From Scatophagus argus (taxonomy: Eukaryota; Chordata; Actinopteri; Scatophagidae), in NCBI RefSeq assembly GCF_020382885.2, contig NC_058498.1:21729001-21793000 (forward strand): a stretch of DNA of 64,000 bases. The letters are read 5' to 3'. The notes beneath the pieces are model-generated. The model saw nothing but the letters and a program-made list of their open reading frames with translations, ran no database searches and had not been told where the DNA came from. The position numbers and the translations under genes were made by a program. Shown piece after piece: positions 1-37,401 of the stretch (position 1 is the first letter of the stretch; every line of letters begins with the position of its first letter).

Positions 1-1541
1 GTGGAGACACAAGGAACAGATGGGAGAGTGCGAGACAAGCAGCAAAGGTTGTTAGAGGCTTGCTGAGAGTGCATGTACAGTACTGGAAGGTGATGATTTA
101 CACCCTGTGAAAAAAGGCAAATCACCTCTTTCATTACAGTAGTAAGACATGGTTAGAGTAAGAATTTCTTCTTCACATCACTCAGATAGTTCTGTATCTG
201 TTGTCTTGGCTCTTAACCTGTCTCTGTGCTGCTGGAAAATGTGAATTTTCCCCCATAGGATTAATGAAAACATATTTACTTAAAAACCATCTACGGTAAT
301 TTAACTAAGCTGATAAAGTTGAAAATATATTTATAGAAGACTAATTTAGTCTAAGTATCATTTAAATAACATAATAACAATCTTCTGTGAACATTTTAGA
401 TTATCAACTCCTAGTGTTAAGCCAGCGTCGGTAACACTAGTGTCATCAGTGTTAAACTCAGGAGTGTCCCATCATGGGCGTACTGAACCTTTGGTGTCTT
501 GTCTAAGTACAAATAAACATCCACCTTCAGTCAACCACTGATATATGGTTTGACTAATGAACTATATTTAATTGGATGAAGGGCTTTTGAACACATCTGC
601 CTGTGCTACTCACCTATGGTATGAAGAGAAAATCTAAAAGAGCTGACAAGCAATATACTTCAAGGGGACATTTTTCAGATTACTGTCTGATCATTTGTGC
701 TTACTTGCAGCAAGTAAATGGCATCAAAGGCTTCATATGCTGAATATTATGTAACAGAGCCATGTGACTGTGTGTAGGACCCATCTGCAAGAGAGAGAAT
801 GAGGGAGCTTGGCAGAGAGACTGAGAAGGCTGTGTGCCAAAGTGGGAGAGAAAGAAACAGCAGGCTTTGAGTAGGAGGACTGAAGAAATCTCACATGTTC
901 CAGGGCTGATTAAAAAAGACAGGCTTGGCATCAACCGATCATTTCAGTTGATTGTCAAATCCATCCTTTGTCTTGAAGCTGCAAGCCCGCGCTCAAGAGA
1001 AATATACTGACAACCGGCTACCAGCAAGAGAAGGGACTTCATTCAGTAATAATGCACAATGAATTTGAAAGTTGAAATTAGCAGCAGTATGCTGAGTTAT
1101 AACTTATGAGAAAATGTCACACAGTTTTATTGTGAATAAAAATATAACCAGTTAATACATTTAAAAGGTGCTCGTGCAAATTTGTGATCATGTTTTTTGA
1201 TAAATGATGCCCATGAAGTCTTTGATAAAAATACATTTTTATATTTGTTAAAATGGAGAGATTTGATTACAGTGACGCACTTAGCGCATAGGCTAGAAAT
1301 ACGAGACTTGAGTATGTGATGACCAAGAGACCATAATGAAGTGGGCTGCAGACTACTTCAACTTGGTGTCTCTGTCATCGTGGTCCATTATTTGACCACA
1401 TGCACAGCATGTGCCAGTTACAGCCAATAGCCTCCCATTATCCTGAACACTGGATTTCTGTTGGCTTTTGTCTGAGTTCAGAATGAATGTCTTCCTGTCC
1501 AGTCTTCATGTCATACAGGGTCAGTGGTGTTTAGCATTTAC
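1..1541 (-). other. kif1a intron, no exon recognised
   Basis: AT-rich sequence downstream of the last visible kif1a exon (donor GTAAATG at 1541). I see no stretch with both splice sites and kinesin-like coding, so the next exon lies beyond the left edge. Confidence 0.6.
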
Positions 1542-19503
<17,962 letters not shown>

Positions 19504-19565
19504 GGTGCTGTCTTCCTAGCACCTTGGGGTGCCTTCTTTAGAGCCCAGATGTAGGGCCTGGAGGA
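19504..19565 (-). other. kif1a: kif1a 5' UTR part of the start-codon exon
   Basis: Upstream of the ATG (19503-19501) the minus strand has a good acceptor, TCTGCTATCTTCTACAG, ending just before 19565. The first coding exon therefore probably carries about 62 nt of leader and is joined to an upstream non-coding exon. This is inferred from splice-site sequence only. Confidence 0.55.
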
Positions 19566-21333
19566 CTGTAGAAGATAGCAGAGAATCCTGAGTAATATAA
19601 TTAAAAAAAACATATATACTTATGCCACCTTTTTGTCATGTGTTAAATTATGATGCTACAAGTCTAGTCTAGTTTTTTCATTTGTGTTAAAAATTGTAAG
19701 GGCTGAATATTACATTTTATGGCTGAGGTGATGAGCACAATAGAAGAGGGCAGGGCTGTGTGGCTGTAACATGAAAAGACCATGCTTGGTCAGCTACAGC
19801 CAAGGGAGATGGATAATAAAGCTAGCAACAAAAGAAGTGCAGCAGTAGCCAAATGTCAGACTATTTCCCTGGATGACAATGGCTCTGAAACCAGCCACAA
19901 ATCCATGGTCTGGCTCCATCCAGCAGCTCAGCTTCATGAACAACTCCTAATTCGTCATACCGCCTCCTAAAACACTAAATATGAAACATTAAATCACTGT
20001 GTGATCGTAGTGTGTGATTGTGATTTTAGCATTGTGGGTGTATCAAGAGGAAACATGACTCATCATCCGTGCTGATCAAATTACAATGATTTGATGTTTT
20101 CATCAATAAGTTTAAACAGCAAGCAATATGATACAATAGGCTTTCACGGCACACCTATTTGCTAATATCAGTCATCATTTACAACATATTAGAAGAGAAA
20201 GTGTCATTTCTGTAACTTAATGTATGCCCAAGACTTGAGATGACGTTGAATTTTGCATCAGTATTCAAAGTATGTTCCCATGGTTTGTGACTCAGATGTC
20301 GGTCATCATTATTGAGTGTTGTAGATTTGCTGTGTCACCCTGCTTCCTGGTACAGCTGACACCTTAATTGATTTGTAAGACGCAGCCATGCAACTTTTTG
20401 GGAAAACAGTATTTTGGTTTTAAACGTGCAACTGTACTGAGGACAAATTGTCATTTTTACATAAAATAGACTGAAAAATATAAGAGATTAAAATACAACA
20501 TTGTTTTAATATTCTGAAAAAAGGAATTAAGATGACATTCACTTACTGAAAGTGTAAAAAATGATCTTAGATATATATGTATATATGTGTAGATATTGAT
20601 ATATATGCACATAAAGTTCTGAACATTTGATCCTGCTTTCCTTCCCCATCGACATGCACGGCCATAATCTTCGCATAAAGATGCTCAGACCAATCAGCTG
20701 ATGATGCAGCTCAGCTGGGCGGCCACCATTTTCCCGGTGACAAAGGCTAATGTAAAACACCACGCTCGCGGGTATTTGAGCGTGACGACAGTTTGGTGCA
20801 ATTTTACCTCATCATTCATTTCAAAAATATGGATTTTTTTTAATTTAATTGGTAGCTTTTTAGCATGACAACAATACCATAAACCACAGATCAGCCCTGC
20901 CTAAACACTGATATTTTGTCAGGCTAAAAATTGTTAACTCATTGCTGCAATTACTCTCTGAAAAAATACTTCTTGCGTCATTTACAGAGGTTATGATAAA
21001 ACATATCTTACAGTTACTAACCACACGTCTCGTAGTTTACATTTCGTCCAATGACAGGGCATTTATTTCTATCGTCCTTTCCACAAAACTAAAACACATT
21101 TTATGAAACAACATAAGTAATGTATAACATGACAGTATATACTGTGCCACAGAGCAGCTTCAATGTCACCCTGTCTCTATTTAGCCTACTATCTTTCCGA
21201 CACTGACAGTCTCTTCAATGGCCGCACCCTATGCCCATCTCTTCCCAGGAGATTTCACACTAGGTAAATAAAGACTGTCTCATTAAACCTGCATTACCGG
21301 CGAGACAATGGAAAAATAAAAATGTAAGCCTAC

Positions 21334-21620
21334 CTCCGCAGTGCCGGTAACGTCTTGCTACCGGGTACGTCTCCCGTGTTTGTCGTGCTAGTCTGCCTTA
21401 ATATCCAGCCCTGTTGCCACTTCCACCTCCTCTGGTCTCCTCCAGGTCTGACACAGCCCCTGCTAACAGCCTCTCCCCTCCATGAAACCGGGAAGGGCTG
21501 AGGTTACCTTGTACCCACCAACCCACCCCCCACTGTCCTGCCTTGTCTTGCCAGTGGAGGCCCAGGAAGGTGGCCGGTCGGTTGTTTGGATGGTCGGCCG
21601 CTTCTTCACAATCTAAGGCG
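21334..21620 (-). promoter_or_regulatory. kif1a: Probable kif1a non-coding first exon and GC-rich promoter area
   Basis: The minus strand reads CTGCGGAG followed by GTAGGCTTAC, a good donor with the exon edge at 21334. It is preceded by GC- and CpG-richer DNA than the AT-rich surroundings. With the 5' UTR acceptor at 19565 this would make a first intron of about 1.8 kb. The transcription start and the upper boundary are guesses. Confidence 0.4.
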
Positions 21621-21799
21621 GTCAAAATGGCTCTGTTGTCTCCCTGTCTTTGGTGGGGATGCTCGAGCTCCACTGAGCCGGTGACATCATCACCGAGGGA
21701 GGTAACAGCATCAATGCAGTAGTGGGAAGAGACGGGGAGAGAGAGGAAGGAGGGAGGGGGGGAGGCAGGGAGCATGAGTAGGATCCTTCTTGAAACATC

Positions 21800-24700
21800 T
21801 CATATGTGTTACACTTTTGATTTAAAGTTAAAAACATAGGAAAGCAGGGACCTTTTTCGCCAAGGTTTAAAACAACCAAATGTATCTGCAGGACTGTTTT
21901 GAAGGCAGTGGACAAAAGGAGAATAAAACACGTTTGTTATGAATAGGGTTTAGTAGGTCAAGCTAGGGACATCAAGCTGAGAGGAGACAAACTGGCACAA
22001 AGCAGGTCTCTGCACCATGGAAACTGCCTGTTCAGTGAAGAACATTAAAGCATCTCATAGCACAGAAACAAGATTATAATGTAGTAAAAAATATCATCAT
22101 GCATCTACTGCCATTATGGTGTTCCTGTATGCCTCTTTCTGAAGTAATATTGGTTGCCTTTATGAGCCAACACCATCTGTCTACTGGAGCCAACTGTAAA
22201 AAACTGTTTTATAAGCAGATTTGAGTATTTATGGACCAAATATATATATAAGGTAGACTTATTTTAGACAAATGAATGATTTATGTATTTATTTTTTGTT
22301 ATCTAATTAAAATCAAAAGCATATACGAAGTGTTGTACTCATTAATTGCCTCAGAGCAAAACTGTTCATGATGCATATTAGTAAAAATGTTATGTATGCT
22401 GCTTGCGAAAGCTCTAAACACTCTTGAGCTGCATTCAAAACAAATACCTGTACCTACTGCAGCATATCATAAACAGCATTACATAAAAGGCTGTGGTCTT
22501 GATTACAGTCTACAAAAAATATTGACATGAAATTTAAGTGTCTGAATGATATGAATAATTTGAATTTATGCATTTGGCCCTTGTGCTGTAGAAAATTTAA
22601 GGGCAATTATTTATTTATTCTGTGTAGCAAGGAGACAAAGATGCAATGCAGTGCCTGGAGAGTCATTCCTCCAGTGAAGCTCTTGAAGAGTCATTGAGGT
22701 GATTGGAGAGATGAGAGCACCAGGGCCTTATAATGTCAATGTGCCCTTGTGCCAGGCACCTGACAGAACAGTAATGGTTTGATGGCTTTAGCAGTTGTTG
22801 CCATCACATAAATACATTTGATTTTCACTATCATGTTTTTGCTTGGAAGTTAGTGATTCTGCAGGGATGCACTCCCTGCCAACCAACTGCCAATCCAATA
22901 TGTTAAAGTACAGATAATTCCCACTTTATTGCATTGTGCACCTATTAATTGAAATCGGTTTTCACCTAGAATGTGAATGAGTTCCTTAAGCCGTGCTTTT
23001 ATGAAGATTCACTGATTCTCCCACCCATTGCACATGAGACTTAGCGGCAATAAAGAGTGGTGAGCAGGAACTCTCTATCTGGTGGTAGGATACTCTGGCT
23101 GCTCAAGTTTCAGCCTGAGTGAAACACAATGCAATTGTGTTTTGTGACCTTGCTCTTTGCGCAATCCTACGCTTCGTACACCCCTCCCCCCAAAACACAC
23201 ACACACTCCAAACACATTTGCTTGATGTGTAACATCTCTTGGGCTCCCTCTGTCTTTTCTATGTCCATCTAATGCAGTTGCTTTATTTAATTCATCAGCA
23301 TTAAGATTTCAAGGTCTAATCCGTGCACAGAAAGAACATTCAGCTTATGGGGTAGCCATGGCCTGCCAACACTGAAAATAAAAGAGGTGAGTGTGAATCA
23401 CAGCAGATAAAGGAAGATGATGTCACTGGCATGAATCACCACATACTACATGAGGTACCCCAACAACACTCTCCTCCCTGTTTGAAAGTGAAGTAGGCCA
23501 TGCTGAAGGCTCAGTTTTATAAGTGCACATAAAAGGAAATATCTTTTGATTATTTAAGAGTACAAGGAAGATGCAAGGAAGAGTTGTGGTATTGTTTCTG
23601 CCCAGCCTGCCAGAGCTGTTATGCCATGTCTAAATTCAGTGGCACAGGAGACTGAATAATTTATTGGTTGAGTGAGCTGTTGCCCTGAGCCCAGTGTGAC
23701 AGACATGTTTTCTTAAAGAGACAATCTTGGTGTGTCTCTTTCATGTACATGTAGAGCAAACTCCCACCTCAATCACATGCTATATGTGAATAACAGAGAC
23801 AAAAATGAATGAATTTAATCATGAATTTAATTAGAAAGATAATCCTTTAATGGACGTAATTTCTCTTCTTCTCTTTCTCGTCAGTAAAAGAAGCTCCTGA
23901 TTTTGATCGGAAATTATCATAAGAATAAACAGGTGAATTCTATATCTTTGAAGTATCTTTCTGAATCATACTGAACACATGACACACACAAATGCAAACA
24001 CAAACACAGACACAAACACACAAACGCATGCAGTGGGTCCTTTGCGTGTTCAACCAATAGATACTGTATTTTCTTTTAGCTCTTATCATTGTTGTGTCTG
24101 TGGTGCTGCCATTGTGATCAAGGTGTGGGAAAATACAGTATTGTCATATCCTGGGTGCAGCCTATGAGTTTATCTCCCCCTGGTGGAATAAACAGAAGTA
24201 GACACTGTGGACAGATTTTTAAAAACAGGGTGAGACAACCTTAAACTTTCAACATTAAAACTTTGTCTGACTGACTCGTTGACTCTGAACCAATGATGAC
24301 TGCTTTAAAGCTTTGCTTTCATGTCAAAAGAATTTGGTGGGTTTTAACCTGCAACACAGACTGGTTTGATTGGTACATTACCCCCCCCCCACAGCAAATA
24401 CTTGCAAATGATCATTTCCCAAGTATCAGAGCTGTGTTATCTCCCTGGTCTGGTCTCCTAAAGTTATTCAATACCTTCCACATTCATCATATGTGTTACA
24501 TTCTCTATAATACTGTCACCTTGATTGCCCATAGAGAAATTTTACTATGTTGGTCTATTCTATACACACACTGACTAAATGTCTGACCACTCTGTGAGAG
24601 GCATACCCATTCTCTTGCCCTTGTTCTTCAACAATCTATAGTACCATAGTGACAGCAACTCTCAATCAATCTTGTGAGACTGATGGTCACTGCTATTTTG

Positions 24701-26404
24701 CTGTTGGGCAGCAAAAGCTAAGGTATTTCAGGGAATAGGTGCATTGTGTCCCACTTGGCACATTCAGTGTAGCATTAACTATCCAAAGTACTCCAAGGCA
24801 AAGAAAAATTCCACATATTTGGCTACTCAAGAACAGTTTATTGTAGAGTTCAGTGACACATGGGAAGGCCATGAGCCTAACATGTAACCTAAATTTCAAC
24901 AAAATCTCATGACAAAAGCAAAAAGTCTTTCAGCGACAGAAGTATTTGGTACATCAGGTAGGTTACTGACATTTCACCATTACATTACTTGCACCACACA
25001 GACCACTTGCACAGTGGTCACCTCGACATTTACCACATGTTACATCCACCACAGCCACAAGGGATGACTGACTTTGTCAAAACCATCTTAGTGAGAGTAA
25101 AACAAATCTATATGTCCACAACCTTGAACATGGAATGAGAAATACAGATAGTCATTGTTGTAAGATGCCCTCCTTTTATACTCATATTGCTTGCATGACA
25201 AAAACCCAGAGTGCTCATTAATAAAAGGCAATACCCTGCACAGAATAATTCATACATACAGTGTGAAACTATGAGAGTTCGTTAAAATCCCTCTTATGAC
25301 AGAAATGTTACTCTTTGTCCAATTCAAGGTAACAAACATGAGTTTGAGACTCATGAAACTAAAATATTGAAAATCACACTTGTAAAAGTATAACTTTTAC
25401 TATTTAATGAATAAACTTGTCACTAGTATTAACTGATTCAAAAGCCTTTATCACTAAAACACTATTAAAATAAGTCACTAGTAATATATGTTTATTAAGC
25501 TGACATTTAGCAGCACCTTTCAATGGTAACATCACAGTACCAAGTATACTGTATTGGAACACGGTAATGTATTTGCAGGGATGGGCATACAGGTACATTT
25601 GACTTCAATACAGTCTTAGAGCCTCTGTTACCCTGCCATACCATGCATAGTGCACAGGATCAATGCCTGGTGTTTCCACATAGAAAACTTTAGAGCATTG
25701 TGACATGTGGTGATTCTTCAATTACTATAAATGTATGAGATCTAACTACTTAAATGTGAATAACTCACAGCACTGTGTGATTTTAGGTGCCCACTGAAAA
25801 TTTTTGCAGTTATTTAATTATCCCAAGGTAACTAATTAGACTACTAGACTAAGTTTGTCATTTTATTTCCATTGTAATTATTGACCCACAGTCTGATATG
25901 ACTCAATGTCCATTTGCACTTAAACAAGCAAATACTTACAACTTAATTAGGAAAAGCATTTCTTATGAAAGAACAGCTGAAAAATCTGTCCCTTGTTTTT
26001 TTCACGATAACATAGGTGATATAGCAAATAATTTAAAGCATTTTTCTGTTTCATTATTGATGTTGTCTGAATGTTTTTAAAGAATGTGAAAAAAACTTTA
26101 TTTTTTAATACTTAATGTGAAGTTACTGTCATTGGAAATACAATCTCATCAAAAAGTTATCTTTATGTGCTTGGGTGGGTGACTGAAATGACTGAAATGC
26201 TAGCTAACATATTTGGGTGTGAAAACACAGTTGGAGATTTGGGAAAATATGCTTAATTGTTGTTTTGCCCACGGTCAATGATTGATATCAATTTTATTTC
26301 TATGTATCCTGTTCAGAAATAAGCCAAGGGCACATTTAGCCTAGTTCATGGCTAAGACAAAAAAAATAAGAGGAAACAGCTAGCTTAGCTCTGTCAAATT
26401 GAAA

Positions 26405-26436
<32 letters not shown>

Positions 26437-26932
26437 CGCACCACCAAACAAAGTCTTATTTACAAAAGTTATACTGTTTAGGAACACACCATAAAAGACC
26501 TTGTGGCTGGAGCTATTATTTTCACCAACTGCAGCTTCGGAACAGTGTTGTCCCATTAGTGAGCTTGTATTGGTGATTAACTTGCTGGCTAACAAGATAT
26601 GTATGCACGGGTATCAGATCTTTGGAGGTTTTAGGCATAGATTTTAACTTGCTAGTAATAGTTAGGCCAGCCATTTCCATATATTTTGTGCTAGGCTGTT
26701 ATGAACACATAACCATATACTGTATAGGCTATCTCTGTACAGAATGCAGATGACACTTAATATCAGTCTGGCTGGGTAGTATCACAAAAAAGTGTATTTC
26801 CCCAAATCCATTAAGAATGGAAAACACAGGAGTCTGTTCACTTGGATGTCATAAAGTTATTTTAAATGGCTAAAAACGGAATGTAAAAAGCCATGAACAT
26901 AGCTTGAGCCATTTTAACTTCACTTCCTGGAC
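21800..26932. other. Gene-poor spacer between kif1a and ttc39c
   Basis: About 5 kb of AT-rich DNA with scattered CA-rich tracts (about 23195-23210, 23975-24030) and a poly-C run near 24381. Around 26330-26420 a phrase (GAGGAAACAGCTAGCTTAGC) resembles a dispersed fish repeat. I see no coding exon and no RNA gene. The left part may hold kif1a upstream elements and the right part the ttc39c 3' UTR. Confidence 0.5.
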
Positions 26933-33560
<6,628 letters not shown>

Positions 33561-33569
33561 AGCCTCCAT

Positions 33570-34640
33570 CCCTCAGACCCCCCACCCACCCCACATACAC
33601 ACACATACAGCCTGCAAACCCAGCCTCCTCCTCCATCCGTGAGCCTATGTAGGCACTGCCTGAGCAGCCTGATGACAGGTGAGTGAGTAACGACAGGTAA
33701 TTATCACTACTCATCTGCATGTAGGCTTGCAAAGGGCTATGATCTATGATTGTTGAGTGCAGACGATTTTTTTTACATTTACAAGAACGGAAGACGAACA
33801 TTTTCAATAAGTGTTCCTCTCCTTTACAAGGACAATATCCTCCATGTGGGCTTTGATTAAAAAACAGCAGCAACAAAGACATTTGAAGTACACACAGTAC
33901 ACAGTTCGTGTATTGTGAAGGTAACTAGACTTGACCAGTTGTATATGTTAAATCTGCGAAATGCATTGCGTTGAAAATGTTTTGAGATGTTTTTTAAACC
34001 AAGAATGTTGGTAAACTCAAATTTTCATACCATTCTTTCTGATTTTAATAGTATTTTTGAAGTAATTTTCTAGACCCACACTGTGTCCCCGTCCCATACC
34101 ACAGCTGGCCTATGTACAAATTATCACTGGGTTTTGAGTATGTAGTACACAGCCTCTTTAAGTGGACTTTGTCCATACGAACTTTTAAGATGTCTACCCA
34201 GTTGTTGCTGTTGTTGTTGTGTACACACTGTGTCCCATTTCTTCACTTTCCAGTATCACTCTTAACCCCAATTAGTTGAGTTTACTAGAACAACGCACGG
34301 AAACCAATTGCCTTAAATGGTTTTTAAAGTTTTTACACAGTGGTTAAACTAGGCATTTTAAGTTGTATTAATGTAACACCTTAATTAAATGCAATAGTCT
34401 TTACTAAAAATATTTATCTCACATGACTAATTAGTTTCTTTTCGTAAAAAATTACTATTTTAAGTTCAACATACAAATATATATATATATAGCAAACAAT
34501 CTAATATGTATTATTTCTCATTACTTAAAATCATTTTTAAACTAAATATATACACATACATACATATATATACATCTTTAGTAGTTTTTTATTATTGTAT
34601 TTTATACAATAAAATAAGAAAGAAATAATAATTCAGAACA
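33570..34640. other. Spacer without recognised genes
   Basis: AT-rich DNA with a short (AT)n/(ACAT)n patch near 34478-34572. No coding exon, RNA gene or clear transposon end was found. Confidence 0.5.
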
Positions 34641-34699
34641 TCAATTCATTAGGTTCAACATGTTTTATTTTCTAAATAATAGCCTGCAACAACATCAAC

Positions 34700-36427
34700 T
34701 TGCCAAAATTGTACAAAAAAGAACGGCATTAAAACGGTCCACAAAATCTGAAATGCAAATATTTGCACCTCAGTACAAGTAGACCAAACAGGTACAAGTT
34801 GAGGTTTTCTGATATGGCCCTGTATACATTTTTCCTTTAAACTGTCAGCTGGTTTCAGGTCAGTATGCCCCAACATCAGGAGCACCTGCTGGATGAAGTG
34901 GAAGGTGTTTCTCATGGACTTGGGATAGTTCAGGTGTAATGCTTACATCAGTCCAAACAGGATGCATGCAGCCTTTGGCAAGTCCTGAAGACTGTCCATG
35001 ACAGTTTCTCCCTCAATGACAATCTTTAAGGATGATGGACTGAAATTGAGGGGAGGCAACAGCTCGGTACCTTCATGTTCAACAATGAGGATCCCAATGT
35101 CAACTTGGTGGAACGAGTCACCATCATCACCCTAAAAAAAAGATAAAATCATATTCTTATTAAACAATTACCGATATTGTTGGAAAATGCAAATAGAATT
35201 TTGTCAAATCATCAGAGTTAGACACAACAGCAAAAGTATGATTTGGTTGTGACTCTGAAATAGATTTAATACATGAGGGTGAACCTAAGCAGAAACTGGA
35301 TGAAAAGATTGTACAAATGATAACTGGAACAACCGGATAAAAGGCCATTTTGTGCTGTATTTGACAGGTCTAAATGGAAAAGGTACAAGGAAAAAAAAGC
35401 AAAAAATAATCATCATTTTGATAACTATCAAAAATGAGACCTATTGAATAATGGTAATTTAATAGATATTGACAGGATACTTACAATGCATGTTTTGTAG
35501 AAGTCTGTAGGCTTGTCACCAAGCAGAAGAGGAAGTCCTCTGAGCACCAGTGTGTGGATGTCAGCTGGTTCATTAGTCTTAGGAAGTAATATGACAATAC
35601 ATGTTAGAACAGAATATGTTAGAATATGTTGCCCTTCTTCTAGTGGTTGATAAGGGGCCATCCTTGCCACAAACTTTTGTTGTGACATCGCTTTGTGAGA
35701 CAGCCCTGACTATTCCTGTAACAGCTGAATCATCGACGTCTGTGTGACGTTTCTCTCCGTCTCTGACTGAATTGTGCTGCAGTGGCTGAGACATTTCACA
35801 CAACTGTACTAAGTGCTCTAAAACGTCTTGTACGGAACATTTTCAGGAACATGAAGAAAAGTTTGCATCTTTAAAAACAGGGCTGCAAAGCTGCGCTCTA
35901 AATGCTCACTTAAATCGTGCAGCTCATCTTTGCTTTGCTGTGATCCTCACTGTCTTCTGGATGGAGCATGTCATTTTGAAGCACATGTTCTTGAGCTGTT
36001 TCTTCTGTCACATTCCCTTAGACTACCTCTGGCTTCAACATTATCCAGTCCAGTTCTGTGCTCTTTACTCACATGTGCATTAAATGTGGAGCACACATTA
36101 GTATGAAAGTTGCAGGATTTGTATGGACACTGCACTCTGGGATTAACTTTTAAATATGTTTTTAGCAAATGAGAGGAAAAAAAAATCTGTTTCTGTGCAG
36201 GATGCTGAAAAATCACATGACTGACAATGAAAGACGGTTTGGCACAGCTCTGCATCACTTGCTTCCTGATGAAGTTTGGATGGCAGGACATTAATGGAGT
36301 TGAATGTGCACAAACAGTCTGGGTGTAGTTCTGTTCTACCGGAGCTTCCATGTTTTAATCTGTAATGTTTTAACAAGTAACCCCTTTTATCACATATGAA
36401 CTCACAATACATGCAGCTCCAAGGCAT
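34700..36427 (-). pseudogene. Degenerate C2H2 zinc-finger gene of an expanded fish family
   Basis: From the ATG at 36427 the minus strand encodes MPWSCMYCEFICDK and a canonical C-x2-C-x12-H-x4-H finger. A second finger starts FHCQSCDF, but the frame shifts at an A9/T9 run near 36178. The next frame continues with a C-x4-C-x12-H-x4-H finger (CPYKSCNF, HVSKEH). An intact 31-codon exon, 35577-35485 (TNEPADIHTLVLRGLPLLLG), has a GTAAGT donor and joins in frame to an exon from 35131 (GDDGDSFHQVDIGILIVEHE). That exon is cut by TAA at 34943-34945 just after CILFGLM, while the downstream reading (ALHLNYPKSMRNTFHFIQQV) is still recognisable. The order resembles a multi-copy teleost family often annotated as uncharacterised or SAM-domain-like; this is from memory. 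At least two disablements imply a pseudogene, unless they are sequence errors. Confidence 0.55.
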
Positions 36428-36439
36428 CACTGAAAATCC

Positions 36440-36633
36440 TAAACTAAAACAGGTGAAGTGAAAAAAAGATCACCAATATCTGCTTTTGATCGTTCTTTTA
36501 AAATATCGGCACATGCATGAATTAACCCACTCTCATGGACTGCGGCCAAGCCAGCCTCCCCAATGTTTTCAAGTGCCTCTGTATATGAGACACTACGGTA
36601 ATAGCGAGTTCGAACCAATTTGAAGGCTGCCAT
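36440..36633 (-). other. Unidentified ORF segment upstream of the zinc-finger relic
   Basis: From ATG 36633 the minus strand reads MAAFKLVRTRYYRSVSYTEA and continues through ENIGEAGLAAVHESGLIHAC to a stop just before 36439. The frame is open upstream to 36675 without another ATG. The composition (alternating charged and hydrophobic residues, few rare residues) looks protein-like. I do not recognise the family. It could be the N-terminal exon of the zinc-finger relic in another frame, a separate small gene, or a repeat-derived ORF. Confidence 0.3.
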
Positions 36634-36841
36634 TAAGCGCTCTCTATTTAGCTCAACAGTGGCTCGACAAAACAATAAGAATAATAACCTAAACGCTAAC
36701 TTCTTCTAACCTTAGCTAATCTGAAATGGTGACAGCGACAAAGACTTCAATGCGGAGCTAACTCGTGCGTTTAGATCAGCTGTTGTCTTTCGAATAAATC
36801 TATTTCCCAAGAAGATACGGAAGTACACTAAAACACTCACC

Positions 36842-36960
36842 TTTCACCTGTATGAAGTCGCACTCCAGAAGCCCTCCATTCCTGAAAAGTCCTCTGTCTG
36901 TTGGTTTCAGGGCGCAGCAGCCACAGGAAGGTTGACACTAATTACAGCGAGCTTCAAATT
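36842..36960 (-). other. Probable non-coding exon with a strong donor
   Basis: The minus strand ends CATACAGGTGAAAG followed by GTGAGTGTTT, a near-consensus donor at 36841. This would be the leader exon of the zinc-finger relic. Its upper edge is unknown. Allantoinase starts 440 bp away on the other strand. Confidence 0.35.
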
Positions 36961-37378
36961 TCGAATAAACTCCTCCCCTCGCAGAAACATAGCATAGCGT
37001 GCAATGTTTACTAGACACGATCGTTGCATTAAACATTTCACTTAAATATTGCAATCAACGACTTGTATTTTGCAACGAGACCAACTTTTTTACTAAACAC
37101 AAAAGATTAACAAATGGCAACTAAAAAGCTTGATTAAAACTAAAAATCTGGGTTTATAGTCACCATACTTAACTATATTCTTATATGCATCTAATCAGTG
37201 CTCTTATATCAGAATGTGAATTATCTTAAATGCTTGGATCTGAAATTCAGCATTGTCACACGTAAGAAAAGTCAACAAATGACTATCCTTTGAACCGACA
37301 GGCAAGGGGTGGTGCCTCAGCCTTAGGCCACTGAACTGCTGAAGAGCAGAAGCAGAGTCCGGAGAGTCTGCTGTACTC

Positions 37379-37393
37379 ATGAACGCTCCGTAA
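37379..37393 (+). promoter_or_regulatory. Five-codon upstream ORF before the allantoinase ATG
   Basis: ATGAACGCTCCGTAA ends 8 bp before the allantoinase start codon. If it lies within the mature leader it could dampen translation. The transcription start is unknown. Confidence 0.35.
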
Positions 37394-37401
37394 AGCCAGA
37401 C

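Noticed and set aside
701-934. A 77-codon minus-strand ORF as an extra kif1a exon
   Set aside because: Composition is not kinesin-like and no matching splice sites were found; taken as intron.
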